Made by a program: the position numbers and the translations under genes. The notes beneath the pieces are model-generated. The model was given only the letters and a program-made list of their open reading frames with translations, was not told the DNA's origin and made no database searches. Positions 33,748 to 41,279 of a stretch of 64,000 nt of DNA are shown piece by piece; position 1 is the first letter of the stretch, and every line of letters starts with the position of its first letter. The DNA comes from Streptomyces sp. SID8374. GTDB lineage: Bacteria; Actinomycetota; Actinomycetes; Streptomycetales; Streptomycetaceae. The DNA lies in the NCBI RefSeq assembly GCF_009865135.1, contig NZ_WWGH01000001.1:5022001-5086000 (forward strand). Reading direction: 5' to 3'.

Positions 33748-34644
33748 TCATGCCTTCCGGGCGCCCTTCCGCGTGTCCCCCTGCGCGTTCTTCCCGCGCG
33801 CGTCCTTCGGTGTCGCCCTCGCCGCGTCCTGCGCCGCCCTCGCCGCGTCGATCCCGTCCAGCAGGACCCCGAGCCCCACCCGGAACGTCTCCCGCGCTTC
33901 CCGCTCCGGATACGGCAGTGCGTCCTCTCCACCGCCTTCAGGGTGCGGCTCCGGCGTCCCGTCCCGCTCCAGCGCGATCACCGCCGGGAAGCGCTCCGCG
34001 AAGTCCGGGACCAGCTCCGTCAGTGCCGCCGAGCGCGCCGCCCACCACTCCTCGTCGGAGCTCCCGGTCGCCGTCGCGGCCCGTCGGGCATCGGCCACCG
34101 TCCGCGCCGACCCCTGCACCAGCGGGAACAGCGTCCCCACCAGCCGCCGCACCGTCCGCGCCTCCAGCCCCGTCGCCCCGAGCAGCCGGACGAGCGTGTC
34201 CAGGTTCGCGTACTCGTGCGGGCCCAGCACCGGCCGCGCCTGCGAGACCTGGAGCACCCAGGGGTGGCGTACGTAGAACTCCAGGACCTCCCCGGCCCAC
34301 GCGGTGAGCGGCGCCCGCCAGTCGTCCGGGTCCGACTCCGACTCCGGGTAGGCGGAGGGGAGTTCGGCGTGGACCGCGTCGTACATCAGGTCCAGCAGCT
34401 CGCTCTTGCCGGGTACGTGGGTGTAGAGCGCCATCGCGGTCCGGCCCAGCCGGTCCCCGACCGCCCGCATCGACAGGGCCGCCATGCCCTCCTCGTCCGC
34501 GACCGCGACGGCCGCCGCCACGATGGCGTCCACGCTCAGCCGGGGCTTGGGCCCGGGGCCTCCGCGCGCCGGGGCGGCGGCCTCCGCGCGCCAGAGCAGG
34601 GAGAGGGAGCGGCGGGCGTCACCCTGCCCGGCAAAGACCACCAC
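33748..34644 (-). CDS. TetR-family regulator with TetR-class C-terminal domain
   Basis: A 298-residue repressor. The N-terminal about 30 residues form a basic arm, then the HTH is VADEEGMAALSMRAVGDRLGRTAMALYTHVPGKSEL; the C-terminal domain (DDWRAPLTAWAGEVLEFYVRHPW...GPHEYANLDTLVRLLGATGL) is the long tetracycline-repressor type. A basic alanine-rich tail (about 270-298) is unusual. GTG 34644 follows AAGGAGTCGC; GTG at the next codon is equivalent. Divergent from the siderophore-interacting protein with a TTTAC/GTAAA palindrome between them. Confidence 0.88.
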   Translation of the reverse strand: MVVFAGQGDARRSLSLLWRAEAAAPARGGPGPKPRLSVDAIVAAAVAVADEEGMAALSMRAVGDRLGRTAMALYTHVPGKSELLDLMYDAVHAELPSAYPESESDPDDWRAPLTAWAGEVLEFYVRHPWVLQVSQARPVLGPHEYANLDTLVRLLGATGLEARTVRRLVGTLFPLVQGSARTVADARRAATATGSSDEEWWAARSAALTELVPDFAERFPAVIALERDGTPEPHPEGGGEDALPYPEREARETFRVGLGVLLDGIDAARAAQDAARATPKDARGKNAQGDTRKGARKA

Positions 34645-34687
34645 TTGCGACTCCTTACGCCATAAAGTAACTTCGGACGGGTAATTC

Positions 34688-34700
34688 TTTACTGTGTAAA
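34688..34700. promoter_or_regulatory. Candidate operator between tetR and SIP gene
   Basis: Perfect palindrome TTTACTGTGTAAA (5-bp arms, 3-bp spacer) in the 81-base divergent gap. Confidence 0.65.
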
Positions 34701-34725
34701 GGTAGCAGGGAGAGGGTGCGCCATC

Positions 34726-35580
34726 ATGGGTCAGGCCATGCCGGTCAGCTATGTGCGGGTCACCGGGACCGAGCGGATCACCCCGCGCACGGCCAGGGTC
34801 ACCTTCACCGGGGACGCGCTGCCCCGCCTCATGGAGGACCGCCCCGACCAGCAGATGAAGCTCTGTCTGCCGCGCGAGGGGCGGAGCGTGGCGGAGGGGC
34901 TCCTGCCGGAGCTGGGCGCCGAGGACCCGTACGGCATGCGCTGGTACGAGGCGTTCCTCGCGATCCCGGAGGCGCGGCGGCCCTGGATGCGCAGCTTCAC
35001 CGTCCGCTCCTACGACCGCCGACTCAACACGATGGCCGTCGACTTCGTGCTCCACGGCGACAGCGGTCCCGCCTCGTGCTGGGGTGCGGACGCCCGCCCC
35101 GGTGACGTCCTCGGCATGGTCGGCCCGTCGTCCCTCTACGCCCGCCCGCTGCCGGAGGCCGAGTTCATGCTCCTCGCCGGGGACGAGACGGCGCTCCCGG
35201 CCGTCGCCACGGTGCTGGAGGCGCTGCCGGCCACGACCAGGGCGCTCGTGTACGCCGAGGTGGCGGACGCCGGGGAGGAGGTGGAGCTGCCGACCCCTGC
35301 GGGAGGGGCCGAGGTGCGCTGGGTGCACCGGGACCGGGGCGGCTCGCTCGTGGAGGCGGTACGGGGTGCCGGGGCGGACCTCGACGGGGTGGACGCGGCC
35401 TGGGTGGCGGGCGAGGCGTCGGCGGTCCGGGCGCTCCGCCGCCATCTGGTGGGGGAGCGGCAACTGCCCAAGGCCGCCGTCGAGTTCAGCGGCTACTGGC
35501 GGCGCGCGCTCACCCAGGACGACGCCCCCACCGAGGAGGACCTCGCCTGGGCGGCGGAGCGGGCCGCCGATGCCTCGTAA
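34726..35580 (+). CDS. Siderophore-interacting protein (FAD ferric reductase)
   Basis: A 284-residue flavin reductase of the ViuB/SIP family that releases iron from ferric siderophores. The FAD-binding barrel has WMRSFTVRSYD (the R-x-Y/F-T motif), then GPASCWGADARPGD, GPSSLYARP and the NAD-binding part with LLAGDETALPAVATVLEALP and AGEASAVRALRRHL. ATG 34726 has GGGAGAGGG ahead. It is divergent from tetR with an operator-like palindrome, so an iron- or ligand-linked repression is likely. A 20-base tandem duplication covers its stop codon. Confidence 0.92.
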   Translation: MGQAMPVSYVRVTGTERITPRTARVTFTGDALPRLMEDRPDQQMKLCLPREGRSVAEGLLPELGAEDPYGMRWYEAFLAIPEARRPWMRSFTVRSYDRRLNTMAVDFVLHGDSGPASCWGADARPGDVLGMVGPSSLYARPLPEAEFMLLAGDETALPAVATVLEALPATTRALVYAEVADAGEEVELPTPAGGAEVRWVHRDRGGSLVEAVRGAGADLDGVDAAWVAGEASAVRALRRHLVGERQLPKAAVEFSGYWRRALTQDDAPTEEDLAWAAERAADAS

Positions 35581-35600
35581 GGCGCGCCGACGCCTCGTAA
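35566..35600 (+). repeat. Direct duplication over the SIP stop codon
   Basis: GCCGATGCCTCGTAA (35566-35580, with the TAA stop) is repeated as GCCGACGCCTCGTAA at 35586-35600, one mismatch, 20-base period. Confidence 0.8.
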
Positions 35601-35625
35601 AGGATGCACAGGGCGTACGGGGTGC

Positions 35626-37251
35626 TCAGGCCGCCCCCGCGCCCGCGCCCCGCACCGCCCGGCCCGCCAGCACCGACGTACGCCGGCTGTCCTCGATGAC
35701 GAACCGGCCGTCGATCAGCACGTGCGGGATGCCCACCGGCAACGTGCGCGGCTCCTCGAACGTGGAGCCCGCCGCCACCGTCCCCGGGTCGAAGAGCACC
35801 AGGTCCGCGCGGTAGCCCTCGCGTACCAGGCCCCGGTCCGCCAGCCGCAGCCGGGCGGCCGGGCGGGAGGTCAGGTGGGCCACGCACTCCTCCAGCGAGA
35901 GGATGCCCAACTCCCTGACGTACCGCCCCAGATACTGCGGGAACGTGCCGTACGCCCTCGGGTGCGGCTTGTCGCCCTGGAGGATGCCGTCGCTGCCGCC
36001 GGTGTGCACCGGGTGGCGCATGATCTGCTGGACGTTCTCCTCGTGGCCCACGTGCTGGAGGATCGTCGTCCCGAGCCGGTCCTCGGTGAGCAGCCGCCGA
36101 GCGGTCACCCAGGGCTCCTCGCCCCGGAGCCCGGCCGACTCCGCCACCGTACGGCCCACATACTCACCCAGGTGCGGTGCGCTGACGCCGGAGATCTCGA
36201 TGGTGTCCCACTCGATCGGCACCCCGTGGCAGCCGTCCGACCCCAGCACCTCCAGGTGGTGCCGTATCTTCTCCGCGCTCTCCGCGTCCGCGAGCCGGGT
36301 GAGGACCGACTCCGGGCCGCCCTCGCTCGCCCAACTCGGCAGCATGGCGACCAGTGTTGTGCAGCCGGGGGTGTACGGGTACGTGTCGAGGGAGATGTCG
36401 GCTCCGGCGGCCAGTGCGCCGTCCAGGAGGGCGAGGAGGTCGGGAGCCTTGCCCTTGTTCACGCCGAAGTTCATGGTGGCGTGGGCGAGATGGAGGGCGC
36501 AGCCGGCGTTCCGCGTCAGCTGCACCATCTCCTCGTACGCTTCGAGTGCGCCTGCGCCGTAACTGCGGTGGTGGGGGCAGTAGTAGCCGCCGTGGCGGGC
36601 CACCACCCGGCAGAGTTCCGTGAGTTCGGCGTCGTCCGCGTACATCCCCGGGGTGTAGGTCAGGCCGGACGACATGCCGACCGCGCCCTCGCGCATGCCC
36701 TGGTCCACCAGCTCCTTCATCCGGGCCAGTTCGGCGTCGGTGGCCGGGCGGTCGTCCCAGCCGACGGCGTACATCCGGACCGTGCCCTGCGGGATCAGGT
36801 AGGCCGCGTTGACCGCGATGCCCTGCCCGCCGAAGTTGTGGTCCAGCCGGTCCAAGTAGCCGCCGACCGTGCGCCAGTCGAAGTCGATGTCGGAGCCGTC
36901 GCCGTTCCAGCCGGTGATGGAGCGGCGGACCTCGGCGAGCGTACGGTCGTCGGCCGGGGCGTACGACAGGCCGTCCTGGCCCAGCACTTCGAGCGTGACG
37001 CCCTGCGCCGCCTTCGCTCCGTGGTCCGGGTCGCGCAGCAGCGCCAGGTCGCTGTGGGCGTGCATGTCGATGAAGCCGGGGGCCAGCGCGAGGCCGTCGG
37101 CGTCGACCGTGCGGGTGGCGGTGGGGCGGGGGCCGGGGGAGCCCTCGCGGTGGATCTCGGTGATCCGGCCGCCGTCGACCGCCACATCGGCGCGGTAGGA
37201 GGGCTCGCCGGTGCCGTCGACGACGAGCGCGTCGCGCAGGACCAGGTCCAT
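35626..37251 (-). CDS. N-acyl-D-amino-acid deacylase
   Basis: A 541-residue amidohydrolase-fold D-aminoacylase. Metal and catalytic motifs: GFIDMHAHSDLALL, then SSGLTYTPGMYAD, YCPHHRSYGAGALEAYEE, LHLAHATMNFG and the catalytic aspartate in GGSDGILQGDKPHPRAYGTF. The usual cysteine-containing bridge reads VLGQDGLSYAP here. It is the outer gene of a D-amino-acid locus whose next gene on the strand is a D-threonine aldolase/D-serine dehydratase-like enzyme; the two probably act in sequence on N-acyl-D-amino acids. Confidence 0.92.
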   Translation of the reverse strand: MDLVLRDALVVDGTGEPSYRADVAVDGGRITEIHREGSPGPRPTATRTVDADGLALAPGFIDMHAHSDLALLRDPDHGAKAAQGVTLEVLGQDGLSYAPADDRTLAEVRRSITGWNGDGSDIDFDWRTVGGYLDRLDHNFGGQGIAVNAAYLIPQGTVRMYAVGWDDRPATDAELARMKELVDQGMREGAVGMSSGLTYTPGMYADDAELTELCRVVARHGGYYCPHHRSYGAGALEAYEEMVQLTRNAGCALHLAHATMNFGVNKGKAPDLLALLDGALAAGADISLDTYPYTPGCTTLVAMLPSWASEGGPESVLTRLADAESAEKIRHHLEVLGSDGCHGVPIEWDTIEISGVSAPHLGEYVGRTVAESAGLRGEEPWVTARRLLTEDRLGTTILQHVGHEENVQQIMRHPVHTGGSDGILQGDKPHPRAYGTFPQYLGRYVRELGILSLEECVAHLTSRPAARLRLADRGLVREGYRADLVLFDPGTVAAGSTFEEPRTLPVGIPHVLIDGRFVIEDSRRTSVLAGRAVRGAGAGAA

Positions 37252-37284
37252 GGGTGGCCTTTCAGGGAGCGGGGACGGAACGGC

Positions 37285-38586
37285 TCAGAAGAACGTGCGG
37301 ATGTAGTCGCCGACCGTGCCGTCCGCCTCGACCAGCGGGATCAGCTGCCACTTGTCGAAGCTGGTGCAGGGGTGCGAGAGGCCCATGCCGACCCAGTCGC
37401 CGACCTCCAGCTCGGCCCCTTCCTCAGTGCGGACCCAGGTGTGCTGGTCGGAGAGGCCGGTCACGGTGATCCCGGTGGCGGGGCGGACCGAGCCGTCCCG
37501 GGCCGAGCGGACCACCTGCGCCTCGGGGAGGTCCAGGTCGTAGGCCGCGTCCCGCTTGCCCGCGTTGAGGAACGCCTGCTCACCGGTCGGGCGCGAGACG
37601 ACCTGGGCCCAGAGGCGGAAGGCGGGCTCCAACGCACCTTCTTCAGGAACCCTGTTGAAGGGGGTGAGGTGCTTGTAGTGGCCGTCGTCGTGGGAGACGT
37701 AGGCGCCGGAGCGGAGCAACTTCAGTACGGGGGCGCTGAGTTCGCCGATCTCCGCGAAGACGTCCGCCACCGCGTCGAACCAGGCGCTGCCGCCCGCGCT
37801 GATGACGATCTCCTCGGCGCCGGTGAACCGCTTCTCGGCGTCGAAGTCGGCCGCGAGCGTTACGAGCCGCCGCAGCCAGGCCCGTACGCGCTCGGGATCG
37901 GCGTCCGGCACCTCGCCCTCGTACCCGGCGACCCCCACCAGGCGCAGCGACCCGGCCGCCGCCACCGCGTCGGCCACCGCCGCGCAGTCGGCCTCGGTCC
38001 GTGCCCCGGTGCGTGCGCCCTCGCCCGCGCCCAGCTCCACCACCACGTCGAGGGGGCGGGTGGCGCCCGCTGCGCTCAGGGCCTGCTCCATCAGCTCCAC
38101 CCCGCGCACGGAGTCGACGTAACAGATGAAGCGGAACTCCGGGTCGGCCGTCATCTCACCGGCCAGCCAGCGCAGCGCGACCGGGTCGACCAGCTCGTTG
38201 GCGAGGAAGATCCGGCCGATGCCGTACGCCCGGTAGACGCGGGCCTGGTGCGGCACGGCGGCCGTGATGCCCCAGGCACCGCGCTTCAGCTGGTCCGCGA
38301 AGAGCTGCGGGGACATGGAGGTCTTGCCGTGCGGGGCGAAGGCGAGGCCGTGGCGTTCGGCGTACGTCTCCAGCAGGGCGAGGTTGTGTTCGACGGACTC
38401 GGCGGAGAGGGCGAGGACGGGGGTGGTGAACCCGCCGGTGAAGAGGTTGCGGCGCTCGGCGGCCAGGGTGCCCACGGTCAGGCCCTCGGCGTCGGGCGGG
38501 AGCGCCTTGAAGCGGTGGTCGACGCGTTCTTCGGCGAGGCCGGCGGCCAGCTGCTCGGCTCGGGCGGTGAGGCTTTCGGCTGCCAA
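37285..38586 (-). CDS. D-threonine aldolase / D-serine dehydratase-like enzyme
   Basis: A 433-residue fold-type III PLP enzyme (alanine-racemase N-terminal barrel plus DSD1-type metal site). The PLP lysine is in FAPHGKTSMSPQL, then QARVYRAYGIGRIF, GAGEGARTG and the C-terminal metal site GLSHPCTSFDKW (His and Cys). It removes D-threonine or D-serine by aldol or dehydratase chemistry. The frame is open to 38628, but TTG 38586 has GAGGAG at the right distance and leaves the palindrome at 38606 in the promoter, so it is preferred. Neighbours: D-aminoacylase downstream, divergent PfkB-IclR-RidA-GntP operon. Confidence 0.85.
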   Translation of the reverse strand: MAAESLTARAEQLAAGLAEERVDHRFKALPPDAEGLTVGTLAAERRNLFTGGFTTPVLALSAESVEHNLALLETYAERHGLAFAPHGKTSMSPQLFADQLKRGAWGITAAVPHQARVYRAYGIGRIFLANELVDPVALRWLAGEMTADPEFRFICYVDSVRGVELMEQALSAAGATRPLDVVVELGAGEGARTGARTEADCAAVADAVAAAGSLRLVGVAGYEGEVPDADPERVRAWLRRLVTLAADFDAEKRFTGAEEIVISAGGSAWFDAVADVFAEIGELSAPVLKLLRSGAYVSHDDGHYKHLTPFNRVPEEGALEPAFRLWAQVVSRPTGEQAFLNAGKRDAAYDLDLPEAQVVRSARDGSVRPATGITVTGLSDQHTWVRTEEGAELEVGDWVGMGLSHPCTSFDKWQLIPLVEADGTVGDYIRTFF

Positions 38587-38605
38587 GGGAAGCTCCTCGA
38601 AGTAC

Positions 38606-38644
38606 GTTGCATCATGTGCAACACCCATTGCGCATATCGCTCAA
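38606..38644. promoter_or_regulatory. Two adjacent palindromes, candidate IclR operator
   Basis: GTTGCATCATGTGCAAC (38606-38622, perfect 6-bp arms) and TTGCGCATATCGCTCAA (38628-38644, imperfect) begin 22 bases apart, about two DNA turns. They sit in the divergent promoter between the D-amino-acid enzyme and the operon with the iclR gene. Confidence 0.7.
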
Positions 38645-38719
38645 CGCTGTCTAACATCCGAGCCGATGCCCGGTCAATGGTGACCACCGGCCCGCACGCC
38701 GATCAGCGAGGAGCCTTCA

Positions 38720-39853
38720 GTGTCCGGACCCGCAGCAGGGACGGCCCGCGCCGACGCGACCACCGAGGTCGTCTGTCTCGGTGAGTCCATGGTGACGTTC
38801 CTGCCCTCGCAGCCCGGCCGCCTCGCCGATGTGCCGTCCTTCGGGCGGGGGATCGGCGGCGCCGAGTCCAACGTGGCCTGCGCGCTCGCCGCCGCCGGGC
38901 ACCGGGCGGCATGGGTGGGGCGGGTCGGGGCGGACGGCTTCGGCGACCATCTGGTCGAGACGATCGCGGGGTACGGGGTCGATACGTCGGCCGTGCGGCG
39001 GGATCCGGTGCGTCCAACGGGGATCTACTTCCGTACGGCGACGGATCGCGGGGCGGGGGCGCACGAGGTGGCGTACTACCGGGCGGGGTCGGCGGCGTCC
39101 GCGATGTCGCCGGCGAATGTGCCGTACGAGGAGGTCTTCGCGGGTCGTGTGCTGCACCTGTCCGGGATCACGGCGGCGTTGTCGGCGGACTGCCTGGAGC
39201 TGCTGCGGGACCTCACCGCGCCCCGGCCCGGCCGCCCGCTGGTGTCCTTCGACGTGAACCACCGGCCGCATCTGTGGCGGGGCGGTGATGCCACCGTGCT
39301 GCTGGAGCTGGCCCGCCGCTGCGACCTGGTGTTCGTCGGGGAGGACGAGGCGGAGGAGGCGTGGGGGATCGTGGGCGCGGAGGCGATCCGGGCCGCGCTG
39401 CCGGAGCCGGGTGTGGTGGTCGTGAAGCGGGGGAGCGCGGGCGCGACGGTGTTCTCGGGGCGCCGCTCCTCGAACGCCGGAGGGGCTGAAATTGCCGCCG
39501 GAGCCGGCTCTTCGGGTGCGGCCGCGCGCCCCACGGAGGGCGGAGGGGCTGAAACGGTCACCCCCGTCCCCGCCCTCCGCGTGGACGTCGTCGCCGCCGT
39601 CGGGGCCGGGGACGCGTTCGCGGCCGGGTTCCTCTCCGCGACCCTGCGTGGGCTGCCCGTACGGGACCGGGTCCGGCACGGGCATCTCATGGCCGCCGCC
39701 GTGCTCACCGTCCCCGGCGACCTCACCGAGCCGCCCGCCCGCGACCACGCCGACCGCCTCGTCGCCCTCGACGACGACGCCTGGGGGAGACTTCGTCTCG
39801 GCCCCGGCTGGACCGCAGCCGACCGGGCCCCCGAGGAGGTACGTACGCCATGA
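38720..39853 (+). CDS. PfkB-family sugar kinase (KDG-kinase-like)
   Basis: A 377-residue ribokinase-family kinase. Motif 1 is GESMVTFLP...GRGIGGAESNVACALAAAG (about 20-60), motif 2 GAGDAFAAGF near residue 295-304; the shape is that of 2-keto-3-deoxygluconate or related kinases. GTG 38720 has GAGGAG upstream. An extra Gly/Ala/Ser-rich stretch (about 250-280) interrupts the fold between VVVKRGSAG and RVDVVAAV; its DNA is a Streptomyces dispersed repeat. The stop overlaps the IclR ATG. Its place in a D-amino-acid locus is odd, so the true substrate may be an acid derived from hydroxy-amino acids. Confidence 0.88.
   Translation: MSGPAAGTARADATTEVVCLGESMVTFLPSQPGRLADVPSFGRGIGGAESNVACALAAAGHRAAWVGRVGADGFGDHLVETIAGYGVDTSAVRRDPVRPTGIYFRTATDRGAGAHEVAYYRAGSAASAMSPANVPYEEVFAGRVLHLSGITAALSADCLELLRDLTAPRPGRPLVSFDVNHRPHLWRGGDATVLLELARRCDLVFVGEDEAEEAWGIVGAEAIRAALPEPGVVVVKRGSAGATVFSGRRSSNAGGAEIAAGAGSSGAAARPTEGGGAETVTPVPALRVDVVAAVGAGDAFAAGFLSATLRGLPVRDRVRHGHLMAAAVLTVPGDLTEPPARDHADRLVALDDDAWGRLRLGPGWTAADRAPEEVRTP
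39461..39560 (+). repeat. Dispersed repeat inserted in the kinase coding sequence
   Basis: The stretch contains CTCGAACGCCGGAGGGGCTG followed by AAATTGCCGCC and, 70 bases on, GGCGGAGGGGCTGAAAC. It adds about 30 residues, in frame, to the kinase. A related word ends the STAND gene at 5965. Confidence 0.7.
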
Positions 39854-40608
39854 GCCAGACCGTCGACCGGGCACTCAGCATCCTGCCGCTGCTCGCCCAG
39901 GGCCCCGCCGACCTCGGCCAGGTCGCCGAGCGGCTCGGCGTCCACAAGTCCACGGCGCTGCGCCTGCTGCGTACGCTCCACGAGCACGGGCTCGTCTACC
40001 GCCAGCAGGACCAGCGCTACCGTCTCGGCGCCCGGCTCTTCGCGCTCGCCCAGGAGGCCGTCGAGAACCTCGACGTACGCGAGATCGCCCACCCCCACCT
40101 GGTCGAACTCAACGACAAGTGCGGGCACACCGTGCACCTCGCGGTCTACGAGGAGCAGGAAGTGCTCTACATCGACAAGGTCGAGAGCCGCTACCCGGTC
40201 CGGATGTACTCGCGGATCGGCAAGCCCGTCGCGATCACCGTCGCGGCCGTGGCCAAGCTGCTGCTGGCCGACCTCACCGAGCCCGAGCGGCGCGCGATCG
40301 CCGAGAAGCTCGACTACCCCATGTACACGTCCCGTTCGACGCCGAACGCGGTCGCCTTCCTCAAGGAGCTGGCCGTCGTGCGCGAACAGGGCTGGGCCAC
40401 CGACCTCGGTGGCCACGAGGAGTCCATCAACTGCATCGGCGCCCCCATCCGCGGCGCCGACGGACGGGTCGTCGCGGCCATGTCGGTCTCCGCACCGAAC
40501 GTGGTCGTCACGGCCGAGGAGCTCCTCACCCTGCTCCCGCTGGTCCGGCGCACCGCCGAGACCATCAGCCGGGAGTATTCCGGCACCAACCGACCCAAGA
40601 AAGCCTGA
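39850..40608 (+). CDS. IclR-family regulator
   Basis: A 252-residue regulator. The N-terminal winged helix is DLGQVAERLGVHKSTALRLLRTLHEHGLVYR; the C-terminal effector domain has HTVHLAVYEEQEVLYIDKVES, GKPVAITVAAVAKLLLADL and INCIGAPIRGADGRVVAAMSVSAPN. ATG 39850 overlaps the kinase stop, and ridA begins seven bases after its own stop, so it is coded inside the operon it probably controls. Two palindromes at 38606-38644 are the likely site. The ligand is unknown. Confidence 0.93.
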   Translation: MSQTVDRALSILPLLAQGPADLGQVAERLGVHKSTALRLLRTLHEHGLVYRQQDQRYRLGARLFALAQEAVENLDVREIAHPHLVELNDKCGHTVHLAVYEEQEVLYIDKVESRYPVRMYSRIGKPVAITVAAVAKLLLADLTEPERRAIAEKLDYPMYTSRSTPNAVAFLKELAVVREQGWATDLGGHEESINCIGAPIRGADGRVVAAMSVSAPNVVVTAEELLTLLPLVRRTAETISREYSGTNRPKKA

Positions 40609-40614
40609 TCAGCC

Positions 40615-41025
40615 ATGACCGAGAAGACCGCGCTCACCCCCTCCACCCACACCACGCCGCCCGCGAAGTTCTCGCACGGGGTGCGGAAGGGGAACATCCT
40701 CCAGGTCGCCGGCCAGGTCGGCTTCCTCCCGGCCGTCGAGGGCCAGGCCCCGACCCCGGCCGGCCCCACCCTGCGCGAGCAGACCCTCCAGACCTTCGCC
40801 AACGTCAAGGCGATCTTGGAGGAGGGCGGCGCGAGCTGGGACGACGTGATGATGATGCGCGTCTACCTGACCGACGTGGACCACTTCGCGGAGATGAACG
40901 AGATCTACAACGCGTACTTCGCCGAGCAGAACCTCAAGGAGGCCCCCTCGGCCCGCACGACGGTCTACGTCGGCCTGCCCAAGGGCCTGCTGATCGAGAT
41001 CGACGCGCTCGCGGTGCTGAGCTGA
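40615..41025 (+). CDS. ridA: RidA/YjgF-family imine deaminase
   Basis: A 136-residue RidA protein that hydrolyses reactive enamine/imine products of PLP dehydratases. Features: FSHGVRKGNILQVAGQVGF, LRQTLQTFANVKAILEEGGASWDDV and the arginine in SARTTVYVGLPKG; the C-terminus IEIDALAVLS ends in a 43-base tandem repeat. Its place with a D-serine/D-threonine enzyme fits clean-up of 2-aminoacrylate-like products. Cytoplasmic. Confidence 0.92.
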   Translation: MTEKTALTPSTHTTPPAKFSHGVRKGNILQVAGQVGFLPAVEGQAPTPAGPTLREQTLQTFANVKAILEEGGASWDDVMMMRVYLTDVDHFAEMNEIYNAYFAEQNLKEAPSARTTVYVGLPKGLLIEIDALAVLS

Positions 41026-41130
41026 CGGTCCCGGCTCAGCTGACGACGCGTTCGCGGTGCTGAGCTGACGCTCCCGGCTCGGCTGACGACGCGCTCGCGG
41101 TGCTGAGCTGACGCTCCCGGCTCAGCTGAC
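41002..41130 (+). repeat. Three 43-base tandem copies at the 3' end of ridA
   Basis: Copies start at 41002, 41045 and 41088 (each begins GACGCG, contains GCGGTGCTGAGCTGAC and ends GCTGAC). The first copy spans the last eight codons and stop of ridA; the others repeat it in the gap before gntP. Each unit has GCTGAGC and GCTCAGC (copy 2: GCTCGGC) arms able to form a hairpin. Confidence 0.85.
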
Positions 41131-41279
41131 CGTCCCGGCTCCACCGAAGGTCCTGCCGTACTGATCGCCTTGCCCCACCCGCAGCAACTCTCCAACTCGC
41201 CGTACGGCGCGGCGCCCCGCTTCCCGGGGGCGCCGTGCCGCGCTCCCCCCTGCCCTCCTCCAGCACCACCGGAGTCCCC

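Noticed and set aside
35722..38784. 1020-codon frame on the + strand
   Set aside because: Antisense to the D-aminoacylase and the D-threonine/D-serine enzyme; composition is shadow-like.
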